A stretch of DNA of 59,163 bases from assembly GCA_023415375.1 (NCBI GenBank), contig JAEZKW010000104.1:1-59163 (forward strand). Direction: 5' to 3'. A program made the translations under genes and the position numbers. This stretch comes from Bacillota bacterium. Lineage in GTDB: Bacteria; Bacillota; UBA4882; UBA8346. Positions 1 through 8,415 of this stretch are shown piece by piece; positions within the stretch are counted from its first letter, which is position 1; each line of letters begins with the position of its first letter. Under the pieces are notes generated by a model. That model did no database searches, was not told the origin of the DNA, and worked only from the letters and a program-made list of their open reading frames with translations.

Positions 1-342
1 GAGCTTAAACAGGAATATAAAAACCGGCCGCGAAATATAGGAATTTTTCAGCTCAAAAATCAAATCAACGGGAAAATTTTTATAGGTTCCAGCCTTAATG
101 TGGATAAGGTTTTCAACCGATTGCAATTTAGCTTAAGTAATGGGGATATTCACATTAATAAGGATTTATTAAAAGATTGGCAGGAATATGGAGAGGAAAA
201 TTTCACTTTTGAAATTTTGGATCAACTTAAACCGGATGAAGATCCGCTATATGATTACAAAGAGGATTTGGAGACGTTGGAAGCATTGTGGCTTGATAAA
301 CTACAGCCCTATGAGGAAAAAGGGTATAACAAAAGGAAATAA
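1..342 (+). CDS. GIY-YIG nuclease family protein, 5' end outside window
   Basis: The frame is open from the first base and gives 113 residues ending at the TAA at 340-342. A possible GTG start at 100 is not the real one, because the conserved part begins upstream: NIGIFQLKNQINGKIFIGSS (residues 13-32) is the GIY-YIG core strand-turn-strand with the form usual in small Bacillota members, where the second motif reads as F-I-G. The later W-x-E-Y-G-E-E-x-F-x-F-E-I-L and the C-terminal W-x-x-K-L-Q-P-Y are typical of the same small family (about 110-120 aa), so only a few residues are missing. The family fold is an endonuclease, but the role of these short stand-alone proteins is not established. 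It runs convergently towards the PHP gene, 47 bp away. Family assignment is good, function unknown. Confidence 0.75.
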   Translation, partial: ELKQEYKNRPRNIGIFQLKNQINGKIFIGSSLNVDKVFNRLQFSLSNGDIHINKDLLKDWQEYGEENFTFEILDQLKPDEDPLYDYKEDLETLEALWLDKLQPYEEKGYNKRK

Positions 343-389
343 TCCAAGTGGATTCAATAATCGCGAGTGCGCGTATATAAATGAAAAGC

Positions 390-1640
390 CTATAGAGGTT
401 TTCCAGGTCTTAAATGTTGGCGATTGGAACGAAGCAAGCATTTACGGTGGAGAAATTGGCGTAAGGATTTGGTTGTCCGCCTTTTAGAATTTTTAGAAAT
501 TAACCACATGGGTTGAGACCAGGCTGTGGCTCCATTTTTGTCACTCACCTCGACCCGAATGAAACCTTCATCACCTGAGCTGGGATAAATCGCCTTATCA
601 GCCCGTACCGCCATAACAACCTGATTTTGGGCGTTAATGAATCGAATCCAAACAGCGCTGGGAGAGTGTACCAATATTTCGGTGCCTTCTACCGTAATTT
701 CCAGATTCGAGGGACCGTTGGTGGCATAAAAAGCACCCTTTTTCAAACGTGTTATGATTGATGACAAATCCAATTGTGGGGCTTTTACCATTACCCAGCC
801 GCTCTTAGAACTGCCAGTATGAGAGTCATCCACTGCTACCCCCCAAATCGGATGTTCCGGTCCATTGCTGATAATCAGTTTATGCCAGATCGTTAAATCT
901 GAAGGGTCTTTGGAGTGGGGATTATCGATTTCGATAAATTGCAGGTTTTTAAGCCGGTATAATTCAAACGGATACCATCTTCCGGTACCGGCGCCTCCTC
1001 GCCATCCGAGGTGGGCAGGCATTGCTATGGTTCCATGTTCGAGAGCTTGATTTAAAAGCTCTTGAACTTTTTTATATTGAGGGCGTTTCTCTTTAGGATT
1101 AATCAATATTAAGTGTTTACCCAAGGGAATGGGCCAGAATAACGCAGGTACAGTCTTTTCGATGCCTGGTAAAACAAGGAAATCATTGGTACTGTATTTT
1201 GAAAAATCTGAAAGGACGTCATGATCGGTAATCGCAAGAATATTGTAACCATCCTTTTTATAGGATTCGATGACTTGAAGCGGCGGGGTATTACTGTCAA
1301 AGGAAAGACTAGAATGAGTGTGCAATTGAGCTTTATAGTACGTACCTTCTTGTTCTAAAGGATTTTGAATTTGGTAATTATTTAATACCAGTAAAGGTTT
1401 AATTTTAAGTTTAGAGGGAATAAAAGATCGTTCGAAACGGAAATTGTGAATGATCTGTAATGCTAAAAAAGTCAGAATCATTGCTAATAAAAATACCCAA
1501 ACCAGAATCAAGATTAAATTAACGATTAAACTCAAAATTGTGTGGGGGAAGAAATGAGCTAAATATTGGAGTAGGATTAAAGTGCCGCAAATTGTCAACA
1601 GTTGCAGTAAAATAATGGGGTTTTTTTTGAATACATTCAT
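390..1640 (-). CDS. Membrane-anchored PHP-domain metallophosphoesterase (CehA/McbA type)
   Basis: 416 aa. Two hydrophobic segments (about residues 8-30 and 34-63) anchor the protein; the rest is a PHP fold. Metal-ligand motifs are visible: L-H-T-H-S-S (H107, H109), I-T-D-H-D (D139, H140), P-G-I-E (E161), H176, and P-A-H-L-G-W (H210), followed by an aspartate-rich VDDSH. These match the CehA/McbA-like metallohydrolases that sit in the PHP superfamily; the substrate cannot be read from sequence. The start is the ATG at 1640, preceded by AGAGG with 6 nt spacing. The last 35 or so residues are very basic (K, R rich) and do not look like the family, so the natural stop may have been lost. The gene stands alone between the convergent GIY-YIG gene and the divergent ABC exporter. 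Confidence 0.75.
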   Translation of the reverse strand: MNVFKKNPIILLQLLTICGTLILLQYLAHFFPHTILSLIVNLILILVWVFLLAMILTFLALQIIHNFRFERSFIPSKLKIKPLLVLNNYQIQNPLEQEGTYYKAQLHTHSSLSFDSNTPPLQVIESYKKDGYNILAITDHDVLSDFSKYSTNDFLVLPGIEKTVPALFWPIPLGKHLILINPKEKRPQYKKVQELLNQALEHGTIAMPAHLGWRGGAGTGRWYPFELYRLKNLQFIEIDNPHSKDPSDLTIWHKLIISNGPEHPIWGVAVDDSHTGSSKSGWVMVKAPQLDLSSIITRLKKGAFYATNGPSNLEITVEGTEILVHSPSAVWIRFINAQNQVVMAVRADKAIYPSSGDEGFIRVEVSDKNGATAWSQPMWLISKNSKRRTTKSLRQFLHRKCLLRSNRQHLRPGKPL

Positions 1641-1836
1641 TGAATGCCTCTTTTAAGTTAGTGGCGCATGCGGGCGCAAATCAATGGATGACTAAATTTT
1701 ATAAACAAAATACTAACACTTTATAGTCTTTACATTAAAGGTAAGTAACATTTATTGCTTTTTAGGAAGATAATTCTATTTTACTGTAATTAAATGAAAA
1801 TTACCTGAAATATACCTAAATTATATAGATTTTTCA

Positions 1837-1865
1837 TTAACAAAAGAATAAGGTTATGATAAAAT
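1837..1865 (+). promoter_or_regulatory. Probable sigma-70/SigA promoter of the ABC exporter gene
   Basis: TTAACA (1837-1842), 17-nt spacer, TAAAAT (1860-1865). It predicts a start near 1872, about 30 nt upstream of the ATG at 1904, which has AAGGGG at 7 nt. The boxes each have one mismatch to consensus. The 263-bp intergenic region is otherwise AT-rich with no further element recognised. Confidence 0.45.
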
Positions 1866-1903
1866 GAGTTGATATTTTAAAGTAGGATATAAGGGGAAAT
1901 AGA

Positions 1904-3979
1904 ATGGTTAAACGGATTATGAAGTATTTTCAACCGCATAAAAAACGGCTGATCGCGGTTTTTTGTATTTCAATTTTTGTATCCATATTTACTTTAATGG
2001 ATGCATGGCTGATGGGACGTTTGTCCGACGCAATTTTCTATCGGACCAAAGGGTTGCCGATCAGTGCCAAAGCATCTCTTAATCAAACCAAAGATTTTAA
2101 TCTAAATCTAGTTAAAAATATTCCATGGTCATCTACTGAACTGCGGACTCTCACGAAGGATATCAGACATTACGGCTTAATCGTTCAGTCTGTCGGTCGG
2201 ACGGAAAGTAATGCAATAATAGTCAGAGTTCGAGCACCTCAAAGTCTTGCCAAAGATCCTTTAAACATACCGCCACTTTTACAGCAGCACCTGCAAAAGA
2301 GTTTTAAGGGAATTCAAGTTTATATTTCAGGCGAAATAAGGACCACTCAGAGCGGATTCCGGCTGTTCCCCCAATTTTATACGATTTTTATTTTACCTTT
2401 TTTGGTGATCATCTTTTGGTTTTTCCGAGGAATTTTTACCTACAGCCAGAATTATTTGATAGGATCCGTAGGTCAAAAGACCATTATGAGGCTTCGTAAC
2501 GAGATTTATGAAAATTTACAGAATCTATCCATCAGCTATTTTGAACGGAATAAAAGCGGACAAACCGGACAGGTAATATCCAGAATTTTATCGGATATTG
2601 ATTCCATTAATTTTCTTTTCACTTCAGGGATTATGAATATGGTACTTAAACCTTTGATATTAATCCTTGGCCTAGTTTGGGGAATCATATTAAATTGGAA
2701 ATTGACGCTGATGTTTTTCTTAGTATTTCCATTACTTACGATTCCAATGAGTAAGTTGTCGCAAAAGCTAAGAAAAGTCAATACCCAGATTATGAACAAA
2801 TCTGCCGATATTACTGATGTTTTGGAAGAGACTCTTACTGGTATTAAAGTTGTAAAAGCTTTTGGTATGGAAAAGTATGAAGTTAAGCGCTTTAAAAGTG
2901 AAACCAGATCGAGCTATGACGCAACCATTAAAGGTTTAAAAGTAGGACAAATGTTCAATCCAATCATCGATCTTACGATTTCGGTCGGTCTGGCCATCTT
3001 TATTGTTTATAGCGGGTATTTAGTTATGCATGAATCGATGAATCCAAGTGATTTTATGACCTTTTCTTTTTTAATGGCCTATATGGCCGAACCTATTCGT
3101 GCTTTGAGCGGAATATATTCCAGCTTTCCGAAAGCCCTGGTTGCGGCGGAACGGGTTTTTGCTCTCATTGATGAAAAATCTGAGGTGGTAGAGGCAGCAA
3201 ACCCGGTTGAGCTCAAAAATGTTGTTGGCAAGGTTGAATTTGAAAACGTCACTTTTGGATATACGCCTGAGAATATTGTTTTACAAGGAATTAATCTAGT
3301 AGTGAATCCTGGTGAAGTGATTGCTTTGGTGGGTCCCAGCGGCGCTGGAAAAACAACGATGATTAATTTAGTGGCCCGTTTCTATGATCCGGTCAATGGA
3401 AATATTAAAATTGACGGATATAATTTACGGGACATTAAAATGAGTTGTTTACGTCAGGCGATGGGGATTGTTCCTCAGGAAACGGTACTTTTTAGAGGGA
3501 CGATTGCCGAAAACATTGCCTATGGGAAAATGGATGCTACGATGGAAGAGATTGTCGTTGCTGCAAAGGCTTCAAATGCTCATGAGTTCATCGAGAAGAT
3601 GCCGGAGGGGTATCAGACAAAAGTCGGCTCACGGGGTACTACTCTTTCAGGTGGCCAAAGACAGCGTATTGCTATTGCCCGGGCATTATTGAGAGATCCC
3701 AGACTTTTGATATTGGACGAAGCAACTTCAGCACTTGACACCCAATCGGAAATCTTGGTTCAAGATGCGCTCCAAAAATTGATGAAGAACCGGACTTGTT
3801 TTGTAATTGCTCACCGGTTGTCAACGATTCGGAGTGCCAATCGGATTGTCGTTATGCAGGGGGGGAAAATCGTTGAAATGGGTACTCATGATGAGCTTTT
3901 AACCCTGGATGGTTTATATGCAATGTTGTATAAAACGCAGTTTCGGAATCAGGAAGGAGATTCCAATACCAATAGCTGA
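1904..3979 (+). CDS. ABC exporter, fused permease and ATPase, with extra extracytoplasmic domain
   Basis: 691 aa, against about 580 aa for ordinary half-exporters of the MsbA/LmrA/BmrA type. The ATPase domain is complete: Walker A G-P-S-G-A-G-K-T-T (477-485, Lys483), Q-loop VPQE, signature L-S-G-G-Q (581-585), Walker B with D605-E606, and A-H-R-L-S-T. The N-terminal half has the first membrane segment (about 18-40) and then a stretch of about 110 hydrophilic residues (45-155) before the second segment (about 158-178); this loop is only a few residues in normal exporters. The remaining membrane segments and coupling helices look regular. The protein should work as a homodimer, or with a partner not seen here. 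The substrate is unknown; lipid or lipid-linked precursor export is a common role of the family. The M23 peptidase gene follows 101 bp later. Confidence 0.85.
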   Translation: MVKRIMKYFQPHKKRLIAVFCISIFVSIFTLMDAWLMGRLSDAIFYRTKGLPISAKASLNQTKDFNLNLVKNIPWSSTELRTLTKDIRHYGLIVQSVGRTESNAIIVRVRAPQSLAKDPLNIPPLLQQHLQKSFKGIQVYISGEIRTTQSGFRLFPQFYTIFILPFLVIIFWFFRGIFTYSQNYLIGSVGQKTIMRLRNEIYENLQNLSISYFERNKSGQTGQVISRILSDIDSINFLFTSGIMNMVLKPLILILGLVWGIILNWKLTLMFFLVFPLLTIPMSKLSQKLRKVNTQIMNKSADITDVLEETLTGIKVVKAFGMEKYEVKRFKSETRSSYDATIKGLKVGQMFNPIIDLTISVGLAIFIVYSGYLVMHESMNPSDFMTFSFLMAYMAEPIRALSGIYSSFPKALVAAERVFALIDEKSEVVEAANPVELKNVVGKVEFENVTFGYTPENIVLQGINLVVNPGEVIALVGPSGAGKTTMINLVARFYDPVNGNIKIDGYNLRDIKMSCLRQAMGIVPQETVLFRGTIAENIAYGKMDATMEEIVVAAKASNAHEFIEKMPEGYQTKVGSRGTTLSGGQRQRIAIARALLRDPRLLILDEATSALDTQSEILVQDALQKLMKNRTCFVIAHRLSTIRSANRIVVMQGGKIVEMGTHDELLTLDGLYAMLYKTQFRNQEGDSNTNS

Positions 3980-4080
3980 TTTTTTTAAAGGATGAGCTGG
4001 CCTTTTGTAGAAGACTCCCTTAGAAATTGAAGATGCGTGGTAGGTTAGAACCAAAACGCATGTTTAAAGGGGGGTCTTTT

Positions 4081-5250
4081 TTGCGCTTTTTATCAAGATT
4101 TCAAAGACTTCTAACCTTTATAGTTACTCTTTTATTTTTAGTTACTGCAAGCGCCCATGCGAGTAATGAAAGCCAGGAAAACCTACAGAAACTTATTAAG
4201 CGGACTCGGCAAGAGATCTCCAATCAAAAGGCAAAAGAAAAGTCAGTGCTTACCAACCTAAGTAAGCAGCAAAAGGAACTTGATGTTTTGGAGGATAATC
4301 ATCGGCAGCTACAAGGTAAACTAACAGTAACTCAGAATAAATTTATGGTAACCCAAGCAGAACAGCAAAAACTTCAAAAAAGTTTGGGGACCCTGGAACG
4401 AAATTTGTCAAGGCGTCAGCGCTTATTAAACCAAAGACTCATTGCTTCCTATAAATATGGACCCCTTTCTTATTTGGAAATTCTTTTCCGGGCGCGGGAT
4501 TATGCCGATTTGATTAGCCGTTTTGGGATGATTGCTTATTTCGTCAATGATGATATACATTCTATAGTTACTGTGCAAAAAGTAAAGGTTCAGGTCAAAG
4601 TCCAGCAACAAACCGTCAAATTGAAAAAGCAACAAGTTGAATCGGAATTACAAAAAATATCAGTATTAAAAAATCAAGTTGATGAAAGTCAAAAAAAGGT
4701 TGCCTCTAAAGTTAAACAGACTAAAACCGAACTGACTAGGATTGAGTCAAATCGCCATCAATTAGAAAGAGCACTTGAAGAATATGAGGAAACTTCACGT
4801 GAAATTGGCAATCAAATTAATAAAACTGAGCGGAATAATCCAGGCGAGATATTGGGTAGCGGGAAAATGATTTGGCCGGTTACAGGACCTATCAATATTA
4901 CTTCTCCTTTTGGTTGGCGATATCATCCGGTATTGCGAGTCAAGAAATTTCATAATGGGAAAGATATTGCTGTTCCGAGTGGGACTCCGGTCCGTGCAGC
5001 TGATAGCGGTGTTGTTATAGTGAGTGGATGGAAAGGAGGATATGGCAATTATATCGCTATTGACCATGGAAATGGTATTTCTACAGGATATGGGCACAAT
5101 TCACGATTGCTGGTTCACCAAGGTGAAAGGGTAACCAAGGGACAAATTATTGCTTACTCGGGAAGCACCGGTTTATCCACTGGCCCTCATGTTCATTTTG
5201 AAGTTAGAAAAAATGGAGACCCGATTGACCCATCACCCTTTTTACCCTAA
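4081..5250 (+). CDS. M23 peptidase with long coiled coil, EnvC-like murein hydrolase or activator
   Basis: 389 aa from a TTG start at 4081, chosen because AAAGGGGGG lies 6 nt upstream and translation from it begins directly with a signal peptide (hydrophobic stretch LLTFIVTLLFLVTASAHA). An upstream TTG at 4027 would add 18 residues ahead of the signal. Residues about 30-270 are Q/K/E-rich coiled coil, as in EnvC and CwlO-like proteins. The C-terminal M23 (lysostaphin) domain has zinc ligands H291 and D295 and the H-V-H pair at 370 and 372; with these residues present it may be an active endopeptidase, unlike E. coli EnvC, which is only an activator. In the envelope it would act on peptidoglycan during division or growth. 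No ftsE/ftsX partner is adjacent; the gene follows the ABC exporter and ends before a structured noncoding stretch. Confidence 0.85.
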   Translation: MRFLSRFQRLLTFIVTLLFLVTASAHASNESQENLQKLIKRTRQEISNQKAKEKSVLTNLSKQQKELDVLEDNHRQLQGKLTVTQNKFMVTQAEQQKLQKSLGTLERNLSRRQRLLNQRLIASYKYGPLSYLEILFRARDYADLISRFGMIAYFVNDDIHSIVTVQKVKVQVKVQQQTVKLKKQQVESELQKISVLKNQVDESQKKVASKVKQTKTELTRIESNRHQLERALEEYEETSREIGNQINKTERNNPGEILGSGKMIWPVTGPINITSPFGWRYHPVLRVKKFHNGKDIAVPSGTPVRAADSGVVIVSGWKGGYGNYIAIDHGNGISTGYGHNSRLLVHQGERVTKGQIIAYSGSTGLSTGPHVHFEVRKNGDPIDPSPFLP

Positions 5251-5258
5251 TAAATAAA

Positions 5259-5531
5259 CCAAGTTCAGTTACATCAAGGAAATTGAACTTGGCAGAAAGA
5301 AGAGAAACCGGTAAGTTCATCCGAAAAAATCACTTGCTTTTTAAACAAGCAGTCACTAAATTTTACCTGTAACTAAACTGAAGTTTAGTTAATAGCCTCG
5401 ATTTAGCCAATTTTTCTGCGCCTTTAGTAGAAAAATTGAAACTTACTTGCCAAACCGAGCTATAATGAACCTGAGATTCACCGTTTTACCTGATGAACCA
5501 TAATTATCGTCACTTGTATTACCGGTTTCTC
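5259..5531. other. Noncoding stretch with nested inverted repeats, candidate structured RNA or palindromic element
   Basis: The 345-bp gap between two convergent genes has no credible ORF but many paired arms. CCAAGTTCA (5259-5267) pairs with TGAACTTGG (5284-5292). GAGAAACCGGTAA (5302-5314) pairs exactly with TTACCGGTTTCTC (5519-5531), 13 bp enclosing 230 bp. Inside lie AACTAAACT (5371-5379) with AGTTTAGTT (5382-5390) and CAATTTTTCT (5408-5417) with AGAAAAATTG (5429-5438). A TATAAT occurs at 5461-5466. No poly-T run follows the hairpins. It could be a MITE-like element or a noncoding RNA. The strand is undecided. Confidence 0.45.
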
Positions 5532-5595
5532 ATTAAATATTATGTGACCCTCAGAGTATTTTATGCGGGAAATCGGAAAAATCAGTTTTCCAAAA

Positions 5596-6462
5596 TTAAC
5601 CACATATTTGTTTTAAAAAAGCTTTTATCGGCCAAGTAAGATACTTATCATTTCGATAAATCAGATAGGTCTGACGGCACATCGAAGTCCATTCTTTTAC
5701 CTCGACTTTTTGGAGCCGTTTCCCTGCTAATTCCTCACGTACAGCAATTTCTGGTAAAAAAGCCAGCCCGAATCCTGTTTGGACTAACCGGATGATGGCT
5801 TCAATACTTTCCATTTCCATACTAATTTTGGGAGTAAAATTATTGCGGCGAAAATTTTCATCCAGAAAGACCCGAAATCCCGATCCGCTTCGGAAAAGAA
5901 TTAATGATTCTTTACCCAGATCCTGTATGGTAATGGTAGAAGGGTAATGTGGAGGCCCAATCAACCAGATAGGGTCTTTGAAAATGGGTAAAATCCTCAA
6001 TAAATTGTCACTGGAATTGATGGTTGTGACCAGGCCTAGATCGACTGCATTATCATAGACCAACTGGGTTGTCAGTTTCGAATCACCATTTCGAATCTGA
6101 ATTTCAATTTGAGGGTGTTGATTGCGATAATTCTGAAGAATCTGCGGTAAACGAAAAATTGTATTGGTACTACCGGCAGCAATAGTCAGTCTGCCTTTTA
6201 GATTGGAATATTGGCGGACAGTCTCAACTGCTTGTTCAGTAAGGTTTAGGATTTGATGGGTAAACGATAAAAAAACTTCCCCGGCCGGTGTCAAACCAAG
6301 GTTTCGTCCAGAACGGTCCAGCAGTAATTCGCCGATCTCACTTTCCAAGTGTTTTATTTGCTGGGTCACCGCAGGTTGAGTAAGATGGAGCTCCATGGCG
6401 GCTTTTGAAAAACTCCGATAGGCAGCTACTAAACGGAAAGTTTGGAGCTGGCAGAATTCCAT
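5596..6462 (-). CDS. LysR-family transcriptional regulator
   Basis: 288 aa, normal length for the family. The N-terminal winged helix-turn-helix (residues 1-60) has the standard pattern L-x-T-F-x-x-V-A, S-F-S-K-A-A-x-x-L-x-x-T-Q-P-A-V-T-Q-Q-I-K-x-L-E, then the linker helix and a periplasmic-binding-protein-like effector domain (about 88-285). The subgroup resembles CysL/CbbR-like regulators but the effector cannot be told. It is divergent from purA with 225 bp between the start codons. ATAGG and CCTAT half sites at about 6493 and 6533 lie around the purA promoter, so binding to this shared region is likely; whether purA itself is a target is a guess. LysR genes are usually autoregulated from such a divergent site. 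Confidence 0.85.
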   Translation of the reverse strand: MEFCQLQTFRLVAAYRSFSKAAMELHLTQPAVTQQIKHLESEIGELLLDRSGRNLGLTPAGEVFLSFTHQILNLTEQAVETVRQYSNLKGRLTIAAGSTNTIFRLPQILQNYRNQHPQIEIQIRNGDSKLTTQLVYDNAVDLGLVTTINSSDNLLRILPIFKDPIWLIGPPHYPSTITIQDLGKESLILFRSGSGFRVFLDENFRRNNFTPKISMEMESIEAIIRLVQTGFGLAFLPEIAVREELAGKRLQKVEVKEWTSMCRQTYLIYRNDKYLTWPIKAFLKQICG

Positions 6463-6516
6463 ACATATCGAATCCTTTCATAAAAAAAAATTATAGGTTA
6501 TATTAATTCTATTAAT

Positions 6517-6545
6517 TTGAATTATATCATATCCTATGCTATGCT
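6517..6545 (+). promoter_or_regulatory. Probable purA promoter
   Basis: TTGAAT (6517-6522), 17-nt spacer, TATGCT (6540-6545). It predicts a leader of about 135 nt before the purA ATG at 6688. ATAGG (6493) and CCTAT (6533) form an inverted pair around the -35 box and may be the LysR site. In the leader, 6594-6604 pairs with 6622-6631 (10 bp with one bulged C). No known purine riboswitch core was recognised. Confidence 0.4.
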
Positions 6546-6687
6546 AAAAGGGCACATTAAGGGGAGTTGGAATTTTTGAATTTGGAGAATGCAAGACCGA
6601 TAATGGCGCGTGCGACTTATAATTATCGTCTGGCTTCTTTCTACTGCTTATTCTTAGGATCAAAGTTAAAATGTGGAGGGGAAAGTT

Positions 6688-7977
6688 ATGCCGTCAGTGG
6701 TAGTCGTAGGTTTACAGTGGGGCGATGAAGGAAAAGGTAAAATAACTGATTTTTTGGCCAGTAGAGCGGATATGGTTGTTCGCTATCAAGGAGGAAATAA
6801 CGCCGGACATACAGTGGTTGTCGATGATCAAGAATTTAAGCTTCATCTCATTCCATCCGGAGTGCTCTATCCGGGTAAAAAATGTATATTAGGTAATGGT
6901 GTCGTGATCAATCCGGCTGTTCTTTTACAGGAGATGGCCGGCCTCCAAAAACGGGGTATTGATACTTCTGGTATCCGGATTAGTGATCGGGCTCATTTAA
7001 TAATGCCTTATCATCCGGTCTTTGATCAACTTGATGAATCGAGCCGGACTGTTGGAAAGATTGGAACCACCGGACGTGGTATCGGACCGGCTTATGTGGA
7101 TAAATATGCCCGTTATGATGCGATTCGTTTTGTGGATTTACTTGATACCGAGGTTTTTAAAGAGCGAATGGGGGAAGTTTTAGCCATTAAAAATAATTTA
7201 TTGGAAAAGTTATACTCCCATGAAGAATTTAATTATCACCAAATATATGAAGAGTACGCCAAGTATGCTGAAGAATTAAGGCCTTTGGTAACCGATACTT
7301 CAGTCTTAATTAATACTGCGATTAAACAGGGTCAAAAGGTTCTTTTCGAGGGCGCTCAAGGTACATTGCTCGATATAGACCATGGAACATTTCCTTTTGT
7401 AAGCTCTTCTTCTCCAGCAGCCGGTGGAGCCTGCACAGGTTCGGGAGTTGGGCCAACAAGAATCGATAAAGTTGTCGGTGTTATAAAAGCTTATTCCACC
7501 AGAGTCGGTGAAGGACCTTTTCCGACCGAACTGCCTGACAATATGGTCTCTTTGCTTAGGGATGGCCGGGGACGTGAATATGGTGTAACGACTGGAAGGC
7601 CTCGCCGTTGCGGCTGGTTTGACGGAGTGCTTGCTGAATATTCGATACGGGTAAACGGAGTTAGTGATTTGGTTGTAATGAAGCTGGATGTATTGGACCA
7701 AATCGAGACTATCAAGATTTGTACCGGTTATCGTTATCGCAATAGTGTCCTGAAGCAGTTTCCGGCCAGCCTCAAGGTATTGGGTGAATGCACTCCGATT
7801 TATGAAGAAATGCCAGGTTGGTGCAAAGATACCACAGGTGCTCAGGAGTATACCGATTTACCGATTCAGGCTCAAGATTATTTAAAACGTATCGCTGAAC
7901 TGGCGGATGCCCCAATTGCGATGATTTCCGTAGGCTGGCGCCGTAATGAAACCATTATCAATCATGAAATTTGGTAG
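6688..7977 (+). CDS. purA: Adenylosuccinate synthetase
   Basis: 429 aa, the usual length. It joins IMP and aspartate using GTP to give adenylosuccinate, the first step from IMP to AMP, in the cytoplasm. The start ATG at 6688 follows GGAGGGG with about 6 nt spacing; a GTG at 6673 lies inside that site and is rejected. The P-loop-like G-D-E-G-K-G-K (12-18, with D13 and K16) and G-N-N-A-G-H-T (H41) hold the catalytic residues. G-T-T-G-R-G-I-G-P-A, F-E-G-A-Q-G-T-L-L-D-I-D-H-G and T-T-G-R-P-R-R-C-G-W-F-D follow in the normal order. No other purine gene is adjacent; its upstream neighbour is the divergent LysR gene. Confidence 0.97.
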   Translation: MPSVVVVGLQWGDEGKGKITDFLASRADMVVRYQGGNNAGHTVVVDDQEFKLHLIPSGVLYPGKKCILGNGVVINPAVLLQEMAGLQKRGIDTSGIRISDRAHLIMPYHPVFDQLDESSRTVGKIGTTGRGIGPAYVDKYARYDAIRFVDLLDTEVFKERMGEVLAIKNNLLEKLYSHEEFNYHQIYEEYAKYAEELRPLVTDTSVLINTAIKQGQKVLFEGAQGTLLDIDHGTFPFVSSSSPAAGGACTGSGVGPTRIDKVVGVIKAYSTRVGEGPFPTELPDNMVSLLRDGRGREYGVTTGRPRRCGWFDGVLAEYSIRVNGVSDLVVMKLDVLDQIETIKICTGYRYRNSVLKQFPASLKVLGECTPIYEEMPGWCKDTTGAQEYTDLPIQAQDYLKRIAELADAPIAMISVGWRRNETIINHEIW

Positions 7978-8028
7978 GAAGTTTGAATCATTTGTCATAA
8001 TATGGTTAATGAATAAACAAAAAAAAGG

Positions 8029-8057
8029 TTGACACTTGGTTTAAAATATTGTAAGAT
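8029..8057 (+). promoter_or_regulatory. Strong promoter of the tRNA-Lys/tRNA-Glu operon
   Basis: TTGACA (8029-8034), 17-nt spacer, TAAGAT (8052-8057), about 40 nt upstream of tRNA-Lys. The -35 is a perfect consensus, as expected for a stable RNA promoter. The next terminator that fits this transcript is now at 29162, beyond the island. Confidence 0.7.
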
Positions 8058-8096
8058 ATAAAAGCTGATTCGCGAAACAATCGTGACAAGCTCAAT

Positions 8097-8172
8097 GGGT
8101 CATTAGCTCAGGCGGTAGAGCACCTGACTTTTAATCAGGGTGTCCGGAGTTCGAGTCTCCGATGACCCACCA
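8097..8172 (+). tRNA. tRNA-Lys (anticodon TTT)
   Basis: 76 nt with encoded CCA (8170-8172). The acceptor arms GGGTCAT (8097-8103) and ATGACCC (8162-8168) pair fully. The anticodon stem CCTGA/TCAGG encloses loop CTTTTAA, with TTT at 8130-8132. The T arm shows GGAGTTCGAGTCTCC. It shares a promoter with tRNA-Glu, 79 nt downstream; the spacer is a purine-rich then pyrimidine-rich low-complexity sequence. Confidence 0.97.
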
Positions 8173-8251
8173 GTTTTTTAAAAGTTAAAAGGGAAAAGAG
8201 AAAAGTTAAAAAGGTTTTACACTTTACCCTTTGCACTTTACAATTTAATAT

Positions 8252-8327
8252 GGTCCCATCGTCTAGAGGCCTAGGACACCGCCCTTTCACGGCGGTGACA
8301 CGAGTTCGAATCTCGTTGGGACTACCA
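8252..8327 (+). tRNA. tRNA-Glu (anticodon TTC), island insertion target
   Basis: 76 nt with encoded CCA (8325-8327). Acceptor arms are GGTCCCA (8252-8258) and TGGGACT (8317-8323), with a G-U first pair. The anticodon stem CCGCC/GGCGG encloses CTTTCAC, with TTC at 8286-8288. The 3' 48 nt are part of a 51-bp direct repeat whose other copy is at 29095-29145. The gene is intact, which is expected because an integrating island normally supplies a replacement 3' end. Confidence 0.96.
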
Positions 8328-8330
8328 AAA
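8280..8330 (+). repeat. attL-type direct repeat, 3' part of tRNA-Glu
   Basis: 51 bp starting at CGCCCTTTCACGGCGG and ending at ACTACCAAAA. It matches 29095-29145 at 50 of 51 positions; the only difference is T8311 against C29126 in the T arm. The match stops abruptly at both ends, as at a site-specific recombination core. Confidence 0.85.
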
Positions 8331-8415
8331 AGTAATCGAACAGGGTTGAAACTTCTAAGAATTTTTCTAAGAATGGTTTAAACCCTTTATTTATGCGAAT
8401 ATAAAATATAATATT

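Noticed and set aside
188..487. 99-codon plus-strand frame overlapping the GIY-YIG gene and the PHP gene end
   Set aside because: It is a shifted frame of the GIY-YIG gene with no recognisable product or ribosome site.
6546..6687. Purine riboswitch or T-box in the purA leader
   Set aside because: No conserved purine-aptamer core or T-box AGGGUGGNACCGCG sequence was found; only one plain hairpin.
8173..8251. Purine- then pyrimidine-rich spacer between the two tRNAs as a mobile repeat
   Set aside because: Low-complexity AAAGTTAAAAGG-type sequence; no second copy in the window, so not called a repeat.
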